NCBI GenBank assembly: GCA_020201155.1
Contig: JAIVHI010000004.1
Span: 1-42,229 of the forward strand
Reading direction: 5' to 3'
Length of the DNA: 42,229 nt
Source: Loktanella sp.
Lineage (GTDB): Bacteria > Pseudomonadota > Alphaproteobacteria > Rhodobacterales > Rhodobacteraceae
The first letter of the stretch is position 1, and each line of letters begins with the position of its first letter. Below the pieces are notes generated by a model, which did not search any database, was not told where the DNA came from, and saw nothing but the letters and a program-made list of their open reading frames with translations. This document shows, piece after piece, positions 1 to 8,117 of this stretch. Position numbers and translations under genes: made by a program.

Positions 1-10
1 AAATGACCTG

Positions 11-919
11 TCACGTCTCTAGCGGATTGATGACCTCGTCACGCACCTGACCCCAGGTGATAAGGGCGAAGACCATCGTGCCGCCGACGACGTTGCCGGC
101 CAGAACCGGAAGCCAGAAACCGAAGATCGCGTAGGAAACCCCCATGTCGCCGGTCAGCAGGAGATAGGCCATTTCGACCGTACCGGCGATGATGTGGGTA
201 AAGCCCCCCGCTGCGATGAGCCATGTCATGATGATGATCAGCAGGAAGTTGCCCGACGCGCCCGAAGCCATCATCCAGACCAGCGCGGCGATCAACAGCC
301 CCGCGGGGATCGCTTTGCAGAACCCGACCCATGCCCCGTGCTCTGTCGCATGGATCGATATCGTCCGCACATGCTCCAGCACGCCGGGGTCGAAGGCCGG
401 GATGTAGGCGAGAAAGAACGCCGCAATGAAACATCCGATGACGTTGGCGCAGATGACGACGCCCCAGAGACGTCCGATGCTCCACAGTTTGTCGACCGAA
501 GGCTCGGCCAAGAAGGGCAGCACGGTCGTGATCGTGTTCTCTGTGAACAGCTGCATGCGACCGACGATCACGATGAGAAAGCCGAAGGTGTAACCAAGGC
601 TTTCGACCAGAAACAGCCAGTCGCTGACGGGCAGACCTTCGGCAAAGATGGCCTCGCCGATGACCGACAGGCTGATGCAGATGCCTGCCGCGATCCCGGA
701 CCAGAACAGGGAATTCGTCGGGCGGTTCAATTCTTCTTCGCCCTCGTGACGGACCACGTGGTAGACCATCTTGGCCGACAGGTGCGACGCGACATCGACG
801 GCTTCCTGTTCCTTTTCCTCTTCGGCCAGCTCTTCGGTATCGGCCTGCTGTGCTGCCTGGGCATCTTCTTCGCGCTGGGCTGCGGTGCGGATCGGTTCGT
901 CGTAGTCCTGCGGTGTCAT
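11..919 (-). CDS. Formate/nitrite transporter family protein, YfdC type
   Basis: About 302 residues forming an inner-membrane channel of the formate/nitrite transporter (FNT) family. The first ~75 residues are a cytoplasmic, strongly acidic tail (runs of Glu and Ala). About six membrane helices follow. The segments LGYTFGFLIVIVGRMQLFTE and NVVGGTMVFALITWGQVRDE match E. coli YfdC better than FocA or NirC as I remember them. The start chosen is the ATG before TPQDYDEP because GGAG lies ~9 bases upstream of it; an extension to 1048 is open but has no such signal. The transported anion is not known for YfdC-type members. It is a single gene with a 142-base gap to a rightward small reading frame. 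Confidence 0.88.
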   Translation of the reverse strand: MTPQDYDEPIRTAAQREEDAQAAQQADTEELAEEEKEQEAVDVASHLSAKMVYHVVRHEGEEELNRPTNSLFWSGIAAGICISLSVIGEAIFAEGLPVSDWLFLVESLGYTFGFLIVIVGRMQLFTENTITTVLPFLAEPSVDKLWSIGRLWGVVICANVIGCFIAAFFLAYIPAFDPGVLEHVRTISIHATEHGAWVGFCKAIPAGLLIAALVWMMASGASGNFLLIIIMTWLIAAGGFTHIIAGTVEMAYLLLTGDMGVSYAIFGFWLPVLAGNVVGGTMVFALITWGQVRDEVINPLET

Positions 920-1061
920 CACGTGCGTCTCCGTTTCAAGGGGAAGTGGTGCAGGACATGTGAGGGTCAATGCCGGTTCACTGCGATACAACCGGTGAAA
1001 GTTCAGCCATTTCATGTTATGCTGAACGGGTGATGTCACTTCAGACAAGGAGGAGACGACG

Positions 1062-1271
1062 ATGTCGAAACATCCAATGGATCATTCCGGCGAGACGATG
1101 CGCGTGGGTCGCGTCCCCCGCTTTTGGCTGATCGCGCGGCGCAAGTCGGGCGAGCAGCGTGGTCATGCGATGGGCCATGCCGTCAGATCCCGTCCGGGCG
1201 GGCTTTGTGCCGGGGTCGCCTACCTGCATCGGGGGCGGCGGGACCGGTCGCTGAACCGGCCCGCGCCGTAA
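1062..1271 (+). CDS. Small basic hypothetical protein (69 aa)
   Basis: This is a short reading frame starting seven bases after a near-perfect ribosome binding site (AAGGAGG at 1047-1053). The product is rich in Arg, His and Gly, with no membrane segment or signal peptide. I do not recognise a family. It ends seven bases before the convergent ilvE stop. The strong ribosome binding site is the main support. Other frames are also open across part of this GC-rich stretch, so coding is likely rather than certain. Confidence 0.45.
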   Translation: MSKHPMDHSGETMRVGRVPRFWLIARRKSGEQRGHAMGHAVRSRPGGLCAGVAYLHRGRRDRSLNRPAP

Positions 1272-1277
1272 CCGCGT

Positions 1278-2147
1278 TCAGCTGCGAACCAGCTTTTCGT
1301 AGCTTTCGGCTACGTCGAGCGCCAGTGCGCCGACCTCGAAGTTGTAATCACCGATCTGGCCGACGGGGGTGACCTCGGCGGCCGTTCCTGTCAGCCAGCA
1401 TTGCTCGAAGCCTTCCAGCTCTTCGGGCATGATATGGCGCTCGTGGACGGTGACGCCCTTTTCCCTGAGCATCTTCACGACGGTCTGACGGGTCAGGCCA
1501 TTGAGGAAGCAATCGGGGAGCGGGGTATGAACCGCGCCGTCCTTGACGAAGAAAAGGTTCGCGCCGGTGCATTCCGCGACGTAGCCGCGGTAGTCGAACA
1601 TCAGCGCGTCGGAACAGCCTTTCGCTTCGGCGTCGTGCTTGGACATGGTCGCGATCATGTAAAGGCCGGCGGCCTTGGCATCGTGCGGGATCGTCTCGGG
1701 CGACGGTCGCTTCCACTTGGCGATGTCGAGCTTTGCGCCCTTGGTCTTGGCGTCGCCGTAATAGCTGCCCCATGTCCAGGCCGCGATGGCGGTACGGACA
1801 GGGTTCCGGCGCGAGGCCACACCCATGTCCTCGCCCGCGCCACGCCATGCAAAGGCCCGGACGTAAGCGTCGGTCAGCCCGTTGGCATCCAGCACGTCGC
1901 GCTTGGCGGCCATCAGTTCATCGACGGTATAGGGGATCTGGAAATCGAGACGGCCCGCGGAAAAGTGCAGGCGTTCGGTATGTTCGCGGTCGAGAAAGAT
2001 CTTGCCGCTGTAGCACCGCTCGCCCTCGAACACCGAGGACGCATAGTGCAGACCGTGGGTCAGCACGTGGACATTGGCATCCCGCCATTCGACAAGCTTG
2101 CCATCAAGCCAGATTTTTCCGTCACGATCATCATAAGAGCCCAGCAT
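1278..2147 (-). CDS. ilvE: Branched-chain amino acid aminotransferase
   Basis: A fold-type IV PLP aminotransferase of 289 residues, the usual length for the alphaproteobacterial enzyme. It interconverts Leu, Ile and Val with their 2-oxo acids using glutamate. The expected PLP lysine is K158 in DAKAAGLYMIATMSKHDA. The family block GYVAECTGANLFFVKDG and the N-terminal HGLHYASSVFEGER are present. The start is set by GGGAGGG six bases upstream. It diverges from petP, with 149 bases of shared upstream DNA. D-amino acid aminotransferase is the closest alternative in the fold, but the N-terminal substrate block favours IlvE. Confidence 0.93.
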   Translation of the reverse strand: MLGSYDDRDGKIWLDGKLVEWRDANVHVLTHGLHYASSVFEGERCYSGKIFLDREHTERLHFSAGRLDFQIPYTVDELMAAKRDVLDANGLTDAYVRAFAWRGAGEDMGVASRRNPVRTAIAAWTWGSYYGDAKTKGAKLDIAKWKRPSPETIPHDAKAAGLYMIATMSKHDAEAKGCSDALMFDYRGYVAECTGANLFFVKDGAVHTPLPDCFLNGLTRQTVVKMLREKGVTVHERHIMPEELEGFEQCWLTGTAAEVTPVGQIGDYNFEVGALALDVAESYEKLVRS

Positions 2148-2296
2148 TGCGTCCCTCCCGCAGTTTTCCGAATATTTCGCAATTAGGTCCGCTTCGGACA
2201 GAAAGTTGCGTTATTTCGCAGAATCGCTATCAATCGCGTCTTGGAATGTCAACAACGCTGACTTATTCTGGCCGCGAAAAACCAAGGGAGACTCCG
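2148..2296. promoter_or_regulatory. Divergent promoter region ilvE / petP
   Basis: This 149-base gap must carry promoters for both ilvE and petP. It contains the nonamer TATTTCGCA twice in the same orientation (2173-2181 and 2212-2220, 39 bases apart). A small palindrome GTCCGCTTCGGAC lies between the copies. Such symmetry is compatible with binding by the MarR-type product of petP, but no operator is known to me. The petP ribosome binding site AAGGGAG is at 2284-2290. Confidence 0.4.
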
Positions 2297-2809
2297 ATGG
2301 CGCAAGGACCGATATCGCCAAGCGGGCAGTCGCTGCTGTTCCTGACGGACGAGCAGTTGCGAAAGGGATCAGAGGCGATGTTCTTTGCCTATCGCGGCTT
2401 CACCCGCGATCCCGACCGTATCCTTGCCGAGAAAGGCTACGGTCGCGCCCATCATCGGGCGATCCATTTCATCCACCGCGCGCCCGGCACGACGGTGAAT
2501 AATCTCTTGGCCATTCTGGGTGTTACAAAACAGTCTCTCAATCGTGTGTTGCGGACCTTGATCGACGACGGTTTGGTGACGCAGCGTGTGGGTGCGACGG
2601 ATCGTCGCGAACGGCAGTTGCACCTGACGGGTGAGGGGGCCGCTCTCGAGCGTGCCCTGTCGGACGCCCAGCGCGACCGCATGCGTCAGGCCTATCGCAA
2701 GGCGGGGCCTGATGCGGTCGCAGGGTTCAGGCAGGTGCTGGAGGCGATGATGGACGACGAGATGAAGCATTATTACGACGCGCTCAGGGATCGTTCCGAT
2801 GCAGGCTGA
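2297..2809 (+). CDS. petP: MarR-family transcriptional regulator PetP
   Basis: A winged-helix regulator of 170 residues. The MarR core is visible: GTTVNNLLAILGVTKQSLNR forms the recognition helix-turn-helix and LIDDGLVTQRVGATDRRERQ the wing. The gene overlaps the next one, an OmpR-type response regulator, by 11 bases. In Rhodobacter capsulatus this pairing is petP-petR, described upstream of the cytochrome bc1 genes and needed for growth. The start ATG follows AAGGGAG by six bases. Longer in-frame starts upstream run into the divergent promoter and are unlikely. Its ligand and targets cannot be read from the sequence. Confidence 0.85.
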   Translation: MAQGPISPSGQSLLFLTDEQLRKGSEAMFFAYRGFTRDPDRILAEKGYGRAHHRAIHFIHRAPGTTVNNLLAILGVTKQSLNRVLRTLIDDGLVTQRVGATDRRERQLHLTGEGAALERALSDAQRDRMRQAYRKAGPDAVAGFRQVLEAMMDDEMKHYYDALRDRSDAG

Positions 2810-3500
2810 AGACGCGCATCTTCTGATCGTGGACGACGACGAGCGAATCCGCGGATTGCTGCAGAAGTTTCTGGTCCGTTCGGGCTACCTTGTATCTACG
2901 GCACGCGATGCGGCCCATGCGCGGCGCATCCTGAAGGGACTGGATTTCGACCTGATCGTGCTTGATGTCATGATGCCCGGCGAGGACGGCATGAGCCTGT
3001 GCGCCGACCTGCGCCGGTCGCGTGCGACGCCCATCCTGCTGCTGACCGCCCGGGGCGAAACCGAAGACCGGATCAAGGGCTTCGAAGCCGGGGCGGACGA
3101 CTACTTGGCCAAGCCCTTCGAGCCCAAGGAACTGCTGTTGCGGATCAACGCGATCCTGCGCCGCGTCCCGATGGAGGACCCCGTGCCGATAGCGCCCAAG
3201 GTGCTGCAGCTTGGACCGATCCGGTATGACATCTCGCGGGCCGAAATGTCGGACGGCGACGATCCGGTGCGGTTGACGGCGACCGAAAGCCAGTTGATGC
3301 GCATCTTCTCGACCCGTCCGGGCGAAGCCGTCAGCCGCACCACGCTGGTCGAAGAACTGAGCCGTTCGGGCGGTCAGACACAGGAACGCGCGGTCGATGT
3401 GCAGATCACGCGCTTGCGCCGCAAGATCGAGAAAGACCCCAAGCAGCCGCGCTACCTGCAGACCGTGCGCGGCGAAGGCTACATGCTCAAGCCCGACTAA
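2799..3500 (+). CDS. petR: OmpR-family response regulator PetR
   Basis: A response regulator of 233 residues. The receiver domain (about 5-120) has the acidic cluster VDDDE, phospho-acceptor D56 in VLDVMMPGEDG, T83, and K105 in DDYLAKPFEPKE. The C-terminal winged helix (about 140-230) ends with RKIEKDPKQPRYLQTVRGEGYMLKPD-type OmpR sequence. No histidine kinase gene lies next to it; the partner gene is the MarR-type petP, translationally coupled by an 11-base overlap. The TAA stop codon is also the first three bases of a palindromic element. In R. capsulatus, petR is reported as necessary for photosynthetic and respiratory growth. Confidence 0.88.
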   Translation: MQAEDAHLLIVDDDERIRGLLQKFLVRSGYLVSTARDAAHARRILKGLDFDLIVLDVMMPGEDGMSLCADLRRSRATPILLLTARGETEDRIKGFEAGADDYLAKPFEPKELLLRINAILRRVPMEDPVPIAPKVLQLGPIRYDISRAEMSDGDDPVRLTATESQLMRIFSTRPGEAVSRTTLVEELSRSGGQTQERAVDVQITRLRRKIEKDPKQPRYLQTVRGEGYMLKPD

Positions 3501-3613
3501 AGCGTTTCGCGAAAAATCTGAATCACAGATTTTCGCGAAACGCAGTGCTCCGCTCAATCGTTGCACGCGTTCCGCCTTTCGCTGATGCCTCAGGTTAAAG
3601 GCGGAACGCTTTA
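3498..3613. repeat. Two-hairpin palindromic element (REP/MITE-like)
   Basis: A 116-bp element bounded by TAAAGCGTTTCGC (3498-3510) and its near inverted copy GCGGAACGCTTTA (3601-3613). Inside are two hairpins. The first has an 18-bp stem, GCGTTTCGCGAAAA... (3502-3520) with 3526-3543, a 5-base loop and one bulged A. The second has a perfect 13-bp stem, GCGTTCCGCCTTT (3567-3579) with AAAGGCGGAACGC (3597-3609). I know similar AAAGCGTTTCGCGAAA palindromes as dispersed repeats in alphaproteobacteria. The petR stop codon is part of the element. It may also act as a terminator, though no T-run follows. Confidence 0.75.
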
Positions 3614-3676
3614 GATCCGCGTCGGGCCGGTGCTTCAAGGGTTGCAGTTTCCTGTCCGCGCTGGCCTTTTGTCGGC

Positions 3677-4600
3677 ATGACAACAGCCTTGATCACACAT
3701 CCCGATTGCCATGACCACGTCACACCCCCCGGCCACCCCGAGCAGGTGGCGCGGCTGGACGCCGTTCTGGGCGCGCTGGACGGCATGGACCTTTTGCGAC
3801 TGGCAGCGCCGCTGGGGGCCGAGGACGACATCCTGCGGTGCCATCCAACAAGCTACATCGACAGCCTGCGGCAGGCCGTTCCCGACAGCGGCTGGCGATC
3901 GCTCGATGCGGATACGCATATGTCCGCCGGATCGCTGGCGGCGGCCTTTCGCGGTGTGGGCGGCGCGGTGCGGGCCGTTGATGCGGTTCTGGGCGGCGAG
4001 GCGGGCAACGCCTTCGTCGCGATGCGGCCGCCGGGGCACCACGCCGAGCGCGAGACGGCAATGGGGTTCTGCTTTTTCGGAAATGTGGCGATCGCTGCGA
4101 AACATGCGCTTGAACATCACGGGCTGGCGCGCGTCGCGATCGTGGATTTCGACGTGCATCACGGTAACGGCACACAGAATCTGGTCGAGGACGACCCCCG
4201 CATCCTGTTCTGTTCGACCCATCAGTCACCGCTGTTTCCGGGCACCGGGGCAGCGCATGAAACGGGTGTGGGCAATGTGCTGAACGTGCCATTGCCGGAC
4301 GGCACCGGATCAGACGGGTTTCGCGCTGCGATGGACCGGCAGGTTCTGCCGCGCGTCGATGCGTTCGCGCCGGACCTGCTGCTGATTTCGGCGGGTTTCG
4401 ACGCCCATTCGGCAGACCCGCTTGCCGGCATGGAACTGACGACCGGGGATTTCGCGTGGATCACCGAAAAACTCTGCGATCTGGCCGAAAAACACTGCGC
4501 GGGGCGCGTGGTATCCTGTCTTGAAGGTGGTTATGATCTGGAGGCTTTGGGTGCCTCTGCGGCGGCCCATGTGACAGTTTTGAAGGAGCGCGCGCAATGA
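3677..4600 (+). CDS. Histone deacetylase family protein (acetylpolyamine/acetoin type hydrolase)
   Basis: A zinc-dependent deacetylase-fold enzyme of 307 residues. Signatures in order: RPPGHHAE with H121/H122, IVDFDVHHGNGT with zinc ligands D159 and H161, SAGFDAHSADPL with zinc ligand D242, and the transition-state tyrosine Y286 in LEGGYDLEA. All catalytic residues are present. Bacterial relatives include acetylpolyamine amidohydrolases and AcuC; the true substrate cannot be decided here. It shares ATGA with xseB downstream, so the two are translationally coupled. It follows the palindromic element with a 63-base gap. Confidence 0.88.
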   Translation: MTTALITHPDCHDHVTPPGHPEQVARLDAVLGALDGMDLLRLAAPLGAEDDILRCHPTSYIDSLRQAVPDSGWRSLDADTHMSAGSLAAAFRGVGGAVRAVDAVLGGEAGNAFVAMRPPGHHAERETAMGFCFFGNVAIAAKHALEHHGLARVAIVDFDVHHGNGTQNLVEDDPRILFCSTHQSPLFPGTGAAHETGVGNVLNVPLPDGTGSDGFRAAMDRQVLPRVDAFAPDLLLISAGFDAHSADPLAGMELTTGDFAWITEKLCDLAEKHCAGRVVSCLEGGYDLEALGASAAAHVTVLKERAQ

Positions 4601-4836
4601 GCGAGACACCGGTGGCCGACATGTCGTTCGAAGAGGCGATCAAGGAGTTGGAGCGCGTCGTGACCCAGCTGGATCGGGGCGATGTGGCGCTGGATGAAAG
4701 CATAGCCCTTTACGAACGCGGGGCCGCGCTCAAGGCGCGGTGCGAGGCCAAGCTGAAAGAGGCCGAGGAAAAGGTCGCCAAGCTGACGCTGAGCCAGGAC
4801 GGCCAGCCGACGGGGACCGTTCCGCTGGATGGGTGA
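4597..4836 (+). CDS. xseB: Exodeoxyribonuclease VII small subunit
   Basis: 79 residues, the normal size of XseB. The helical-hairpin signature MSFEEAIKELERVVTQLD and ALYERGAALKARCEAKLKEA is clear. It pairs with XseA, encoded elsewhere, to degrade single-stranded DNA. It overlaps the upstream hydrolase by four bases and ispA by eight bases (4829-4836). The xseB-ispA order is common in proteobacteria. Confidence 0.93.
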   Translation: MSETPVADMSFEEAIKELERVVTQLDRGDVALDESIALYERGAALKARCEAKLKEAEEKVAKLTLSQDGQPTGTVPLDG

Positions 4837-5674
4837 GACGTTTCAGGCAAGGCTGACTGCGGCGCAGGGGACCGTTGCCGCAGGGATGCGCGATGCGCTG
4901 TCGGGGCGTTTTGGCGTTCTGCCCGAAGCGATGCTCTATGCGATAGAAGGTGGGAAATGCCTGCGGGCCTTTCTGGCGCTCGAATCCGCACGGTTGCACG
5001 GGGCAGACGGTCGCGCGGCGGCTCTCGCTATCGAGGCGGTGCATGCCTACAGCCTGATCCACGACGATCTGCCCTGCATGGACGACGACGACCTGCGGCG
5101 CGGCAAGCCCACGGTGCATCGCAAATGGGACCAGACCATCGCGATCCTTGCCGGCGATGCGCTGAACACGCTGGCGTTCGAGCTGTTGGCCGAAGGCGAC
5201 GCGCTGCCTCTGGTCGGCTCGCTGGCGCGGGCTGCGGGGACCGAGGGCATGATCGGCGGGCAGATGATGGACATCGCTGCCGAAACCGCCGCGACGCCGC
5301 TCGATCTGGCGCGGATCACCGCCCTGCAGGCTGGCAAGACCGGCGCGCTGATAACATGGTCGGCGCTTGTCGGGCCGCGACTGGCCAAGGCGGACGAGGC
5401 GCCGCTGAGGACCTACGGCGACGCGCTGGGGCTGGCCTTTCAGATCGCGGATGACCTGCTGGATGTCGAAGGCAACGCAGAGGCTGTCGGCAAGGCCGTG
5501 GGCAAGGACGCCGATGCGGGCAAGGCGACCTTCGTGTCGCTGCTGGGCCTGGATGCGGCCCGGGCGCGGGCCGATGCGCTGGTCACCGAAGCCTGCGACG
5601 CGCTGGCCCCCTATGGCGCGGCCGCGGACCCGCTGCGCGATGCCGCCCGCTTCGTGGTGACGCGCGACCGCTAG
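4829..5674 (+). CDS. ispA: Farnesyl/geranyl diphosphate synthase (polyprenyl synthetase)
   Basis: A trans-prenyltransferase of 281 residues making C15 (possibly C20) diphosphate from IPP and DMAPP. The first aspartate-rich motif is DDLPCMD at 79-85 and the second DDLLD at 208-212; the HRKWDQ and QAGKTGALI blocks are also present. The start is coupled to xseB by an eight-base overlap. In many Rhodobacterales, dxs follows ispA, but here the next gene is a convergent ion channel. The stop codon TAG sits in a CTAG that also supplies the stop of that channel gene. Confidence 0.92.
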   Translation: MGETFQARLTAAQGTVAAGMRDALSGRFGVLPEAMLYAIEGGKCLRAFLALESARLHGADGRAAALAIEAVHAYSLIHDDLPCMDDDDLRRGKPTVHRKWDQTIAILAGDALNTLAFELLAEGDALPLVGSLARAAGTEGMIGGQMMDIAAETAATPLDLARITALQAGKTGALITWSALVGPRLAKADEAPLRTYGDALGLAFQIADDLLDVEGNAEAVGKAVGKDADAGKATFVSLLGLDAARARADALVTEACDALAPYGAAADPLRDAARFVVTRDR

Positions 5675-6438
5675 GTCCGGTTGTCCAGTCGACGCTCGAT
5701 CGCCTCCAGCTTTGCCAGAACCTCGTCGCGGTAGGCGTCGGTGGCGGCGATCTCTTCTGCGGAATGGGCTTCCTGCATGGAGTTGACGATCAGACCGACC
5801 AGCAGGTTCACGACAGCGAATGTGGTCACCAGAATGAACGGGATGAAGAAGGCCCAGGCGTAGGGGTAAACCTCCATGACCGGGCGCACGATGCCCATCG
5901 ACCAGCTTTCCAGCGTCATGATCTGGAACAGCGAATAGGCCGAGGAGCCAAGGTCCCCGAACCACTCTGGAAAGGAGGCTCCGAAAAGTTGCGTGGCCAT
6001 GACCGACCCGATGTAGAACATGATCCCCATCAGCAGAAAGACCGAGCCCATGCCCGGCAGCGCGGTGATGAAGCCTTCGACCACCCGCCGCAGCGAGGGT
6101 GCGACAGAGATCACGCGCAGCACGCGCAGGATGCGCAGGGCCCGCAGGACGGACATGCCGTTGCCGCCGGGAATCAGGGCGATGCCGACGATCACGAAAT
6201 CGAACAGGTTCCAGCCGCTGCGGAAGAATGAAAGCCGCTGGGCAAAGAGCTTCAGGCCGATCTCAACGACGAAGACGGTCAGGCACGCGAGGTCGAGCGC
6301 TATGATCAGCGGCCCTGCGACGGCCATGATCTGGGGCGACGTTTCCAGACCCAGAAGCACGGCGTTGAAGAGGATCACGGCAATGATGCCCCAGCGGACA
6401 GCCGGCCGGTCGAGAAAGTCACTGATGGTCTGGCGCAT
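5671..6438 (-). CDS. Voltage-gated sodium channel, NavSp/NaChBac type
   Basis: A one-domain, six-helix voltage-gated channel of 255 residues that would work as a homotetramer in the inner membrane. S4 carries arginines every third position (R99, R102, R105, R108). The pore selectivity filter is TLESWSM (175-181), the bacterial Nav signature. S6 is VNLLVGLIVNSMQEAHS. A short C-terminal helix, DEVLAKLEAIERRLDN, fits the family tetramerising coiled coil. The start is the ATG before RQTISDFLD, behind GGGGACGG; a longer frame to 6549 has proline- and glycine-rich sequence unlike the family. Close relatives are NavSp from Ruegeria (Silicibacter) pomeroyi and NavMs. Confidence 0.93.
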   Translation of the reverse strand: MRQTISDFLDRPAVRWGIIAVILFNAVLLGLETSPQIMAVAGPLIIALDLACLTVFVVEIGLKLFAQRLSFFRSGWNLFDFVIVGIALIPGGNGMSVLRALRILRVLRVISVAPSLRRVVEGFITALPGMGSVFLLMGIMFYIGSVMATQLFGASFPEWFGDLGSSAYSLFQIMTLESWSMGIVRPVMEVYPYAWAFFIPFILVTTFAVVNLLVGLIVNSMQEAHSAEEIAATDAYRDEVLAKLEAIERRLDNRT

Positions 6439-6547
6439 GATCCGTCCCCTGATTGCGGGTTCAGGTAAGCCTGCGACAGGACTGACGCAAGGTTTGTCCT
6501 TTCCCGCGCCGCCCGTGCCGGTCAATCTGGCGGCAGGAGGGCCGTTC

Positions 6548-7225
6548 ATGGTCAGAATTTATCGTTGGATCGTGTTTCTGCTGGCGGCAGGTTATTGTCT
6601 GCGCACGCTCATCGTGAACGATTTTGCGGCTTTCGGTGGGCCGTTCCGGTTTTTGACGATCTGGGCGCTTTTCATGTCCTTCGCCTGCGCCAGCCGGATG
6701 ATCGCGCGCGAAGAGGGCCGCACGGACCGGCGCTGGGACGGGCTGGTTTCGGCGACGGCGGTCGTGAACGCGATGGTGGTCGGGCTGTATTGGCGGCTTT
6801 ACCTGAATGACGCGAGCAGCGTGACACCCGACGGTCAGCTTGCCGCCCCCTATCTGGAGCTGTATCTGCACGGGCTTGGACCGGCGCTGCAATGGATCGA
6901 CGCCACCTTCATCCACCGCAGTTTCAGGCGGCTGGGGGCGGCGGCGCTTTGGCTGACAGGGATCATCGGGGCCTACGTTCTCTGGTCCGAAACCTTGGTG
7001 CAGCGGTTCAACGACAGCCCGGCGGGCAGCGTGACAAGCGGGCTGCCCTATCCGTTTCTCAACAACCTTGGCGGCAGTGACCGCGCGATGTTCTATGCCG
7101 GCAATATCGTGACAGCCTTTGTCGTGCTGGCGGTCTTTGCCGGTGTGGCCTGGGCTGTCAGGCGGTGGCTTCCAGCGCCGCCAGCGCCTGTAGGCCTACG
7201 CGATAGTCAGGGTAACGCAGGCTGA
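6548..7225 (+). CDS. Small integral membrane protein, possibly FAR-17a/AIG1-like
   Basis: 225 residues with about six hydrophobic segments (around 5-20, 32-50, 68-85, 100-118, 130-150, 190-212). ATG is preceded by GGAGG at 6535-6540. The pattern LYLHGLGPALQWID followed by LPYPFLNNL loosely recalls the FAR-17a/AIG1 and Pr6Pr membrane families, in which a Thr/His pair can act as a lipid hydrolase. I cannot confirm the catalytic residues, so the function is open. Its last 68 bases overlap the 3' end of the convergent epimerase-like gene. Confidence 0.7.
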   Translation: MVRIYRWIVFLLAAGYCLRTLIVNDFAAFGGPFRFLTIWALFMSFACASRMIAREEGRTDRRWDGLVSATAVVNAMVVGLYWRLYLNDASSVTPDGQLAAPYLELYLHGLGPALQWIDATFIHRSFRRLGAAALWLTGIIGAYVLWSETLVQRFNDSPAGSVTSGLPYPFLNNLGGSDRAMFYAGNIVTAFVVLAVFAGVAWAVRRWLPAPPAPVGLRDSQGNAG

Positions 7226-8015
7226 CCCCCAGCTCGTCCTTGATCCGGTCGTTCCGCACCTTCTTGCTTTCGGCGTAAAAGCTGCGGGCCATGGGGGTGA
7301 GGTCTGCATCCTCGAAGGCCACCTCTTCGGGCACCGGCAGGCCCAGAAGCGTGGCGGCATAGGCGATCACGTCCTGCGGTGGGGCGGGATCGTCGTCGCA
7401 GACGTTGTAGGCGGCGCCGGGGTTTGGGCGCGCGATCGACGCGGCCAGCACCTGGGCGATGTCCTCGACATGGGTGCGCGAAAACACCTGCCCGTCCTTC
7501 ACGATCCGCCGCGCCGTGCCCGCGCGGACCTTGGAAAACGGGCCGCGTCCGGGGCCGTAGATACCCGCAAGCCGAAAGATATGCAGCGGCAGTCCGGCGA
7601 TGGACTGCCATGCCGCCTCGGCCTGAACCCGTGCCCGTCCGCGCCTGGTCGCGGGCGTCAGGGGCGTATCCTCGTCCACCCAATCGCCGCCGTGGTCACC
7701 ATAGACGCCGGTGGTGGACAGGTAGCCCACCCATTCGAAGGTGCCTGCACGCTTGGCAATTTCTCCGCCCAGCTCTTGCAGGACGGGGTCGCCCATATCG
7801 TCTGGCGCCGCCGAGATCAGCAGATGCGTGGCCGCGTCGAGAGCGGGGGCCATATCGGCGCCGGGCCAGATGCGCGGCTCGACCCCGCGTGCCATCATGG
7901 CGGTGGCGCGATCCTCGGATCGGGTCGTGCCGATGATGCGCCAGTCGTCGCCCAGAAGCGGTTCCAGCGCTTGCGCCGAATAGCCGTGGCCGAAGGAAAG
8001 AAGTGTCCTGGTCAT
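7158..8015 (-). CDS. NAD(P)-binding epimerase/dehydratase-like protein (YeeZ type)
   Basis: An extended-SDR Rossmann protein of 285 residues. The nucleotide loop is a variant, LLSFGHGYSAQAL, near the N-terminus. The core YLSTTGVYGDHGGDWVDE and HIFRLAGIYGPGRGPFSKVR are typical of E. coli YeeZ and relatives. I do not see a canonical YxxxK catalytic pair, which is usual for this subgroup, so an enzymatic reaction cannot be assigned. The ATG before TRTLLS is preferred to a TTG ten codons upstream. It overlaps the convergent membrane-protein gene by 68 bases. Confidence 0.82.
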   Translation of the reverse strand: MTRTLLSFGHGYSAQALEPLLGDDWRIIGTTRSEDRATAMMARGVEPRIWPGADMAPALDAATHLLISAAPDDMGDPVLQELGGEIAKRAGTFEWVGYLSTTGVYGDHGGDWVDEDTPLTPATRRGRARVQAEAAWQSIAGLPLHIFRLAGIYGPGRGPFSKVRAGTARRIVKDGQVFSRTHVEDIAQVLAASIARPNPGAAYNVCDDDPAPPQDVIAYAATLLGLPVPEEVAFEDADLTPMARSFYAESKKVRNDRIKDELGVSLRYPDYRVGLQALAALEATA

Positions 8016-8117
8016 GGCAGGGATGTAGGGGCAGGTGCCGTGCAAGGCAATCGCGGCTGTGAAATGGCCTTGCTACAAGAGTATTGCGATTATCCGGTCG
8101 CGTTCTAAGCTGACCTG

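Noticed and set aside
8016-8117. Divergent gap between the YeeZ-like and methyltransferase genes as a defined promoter
   Set aside because: I found no convincing -35/-10 pair or symmetric operator in these 102 bases.
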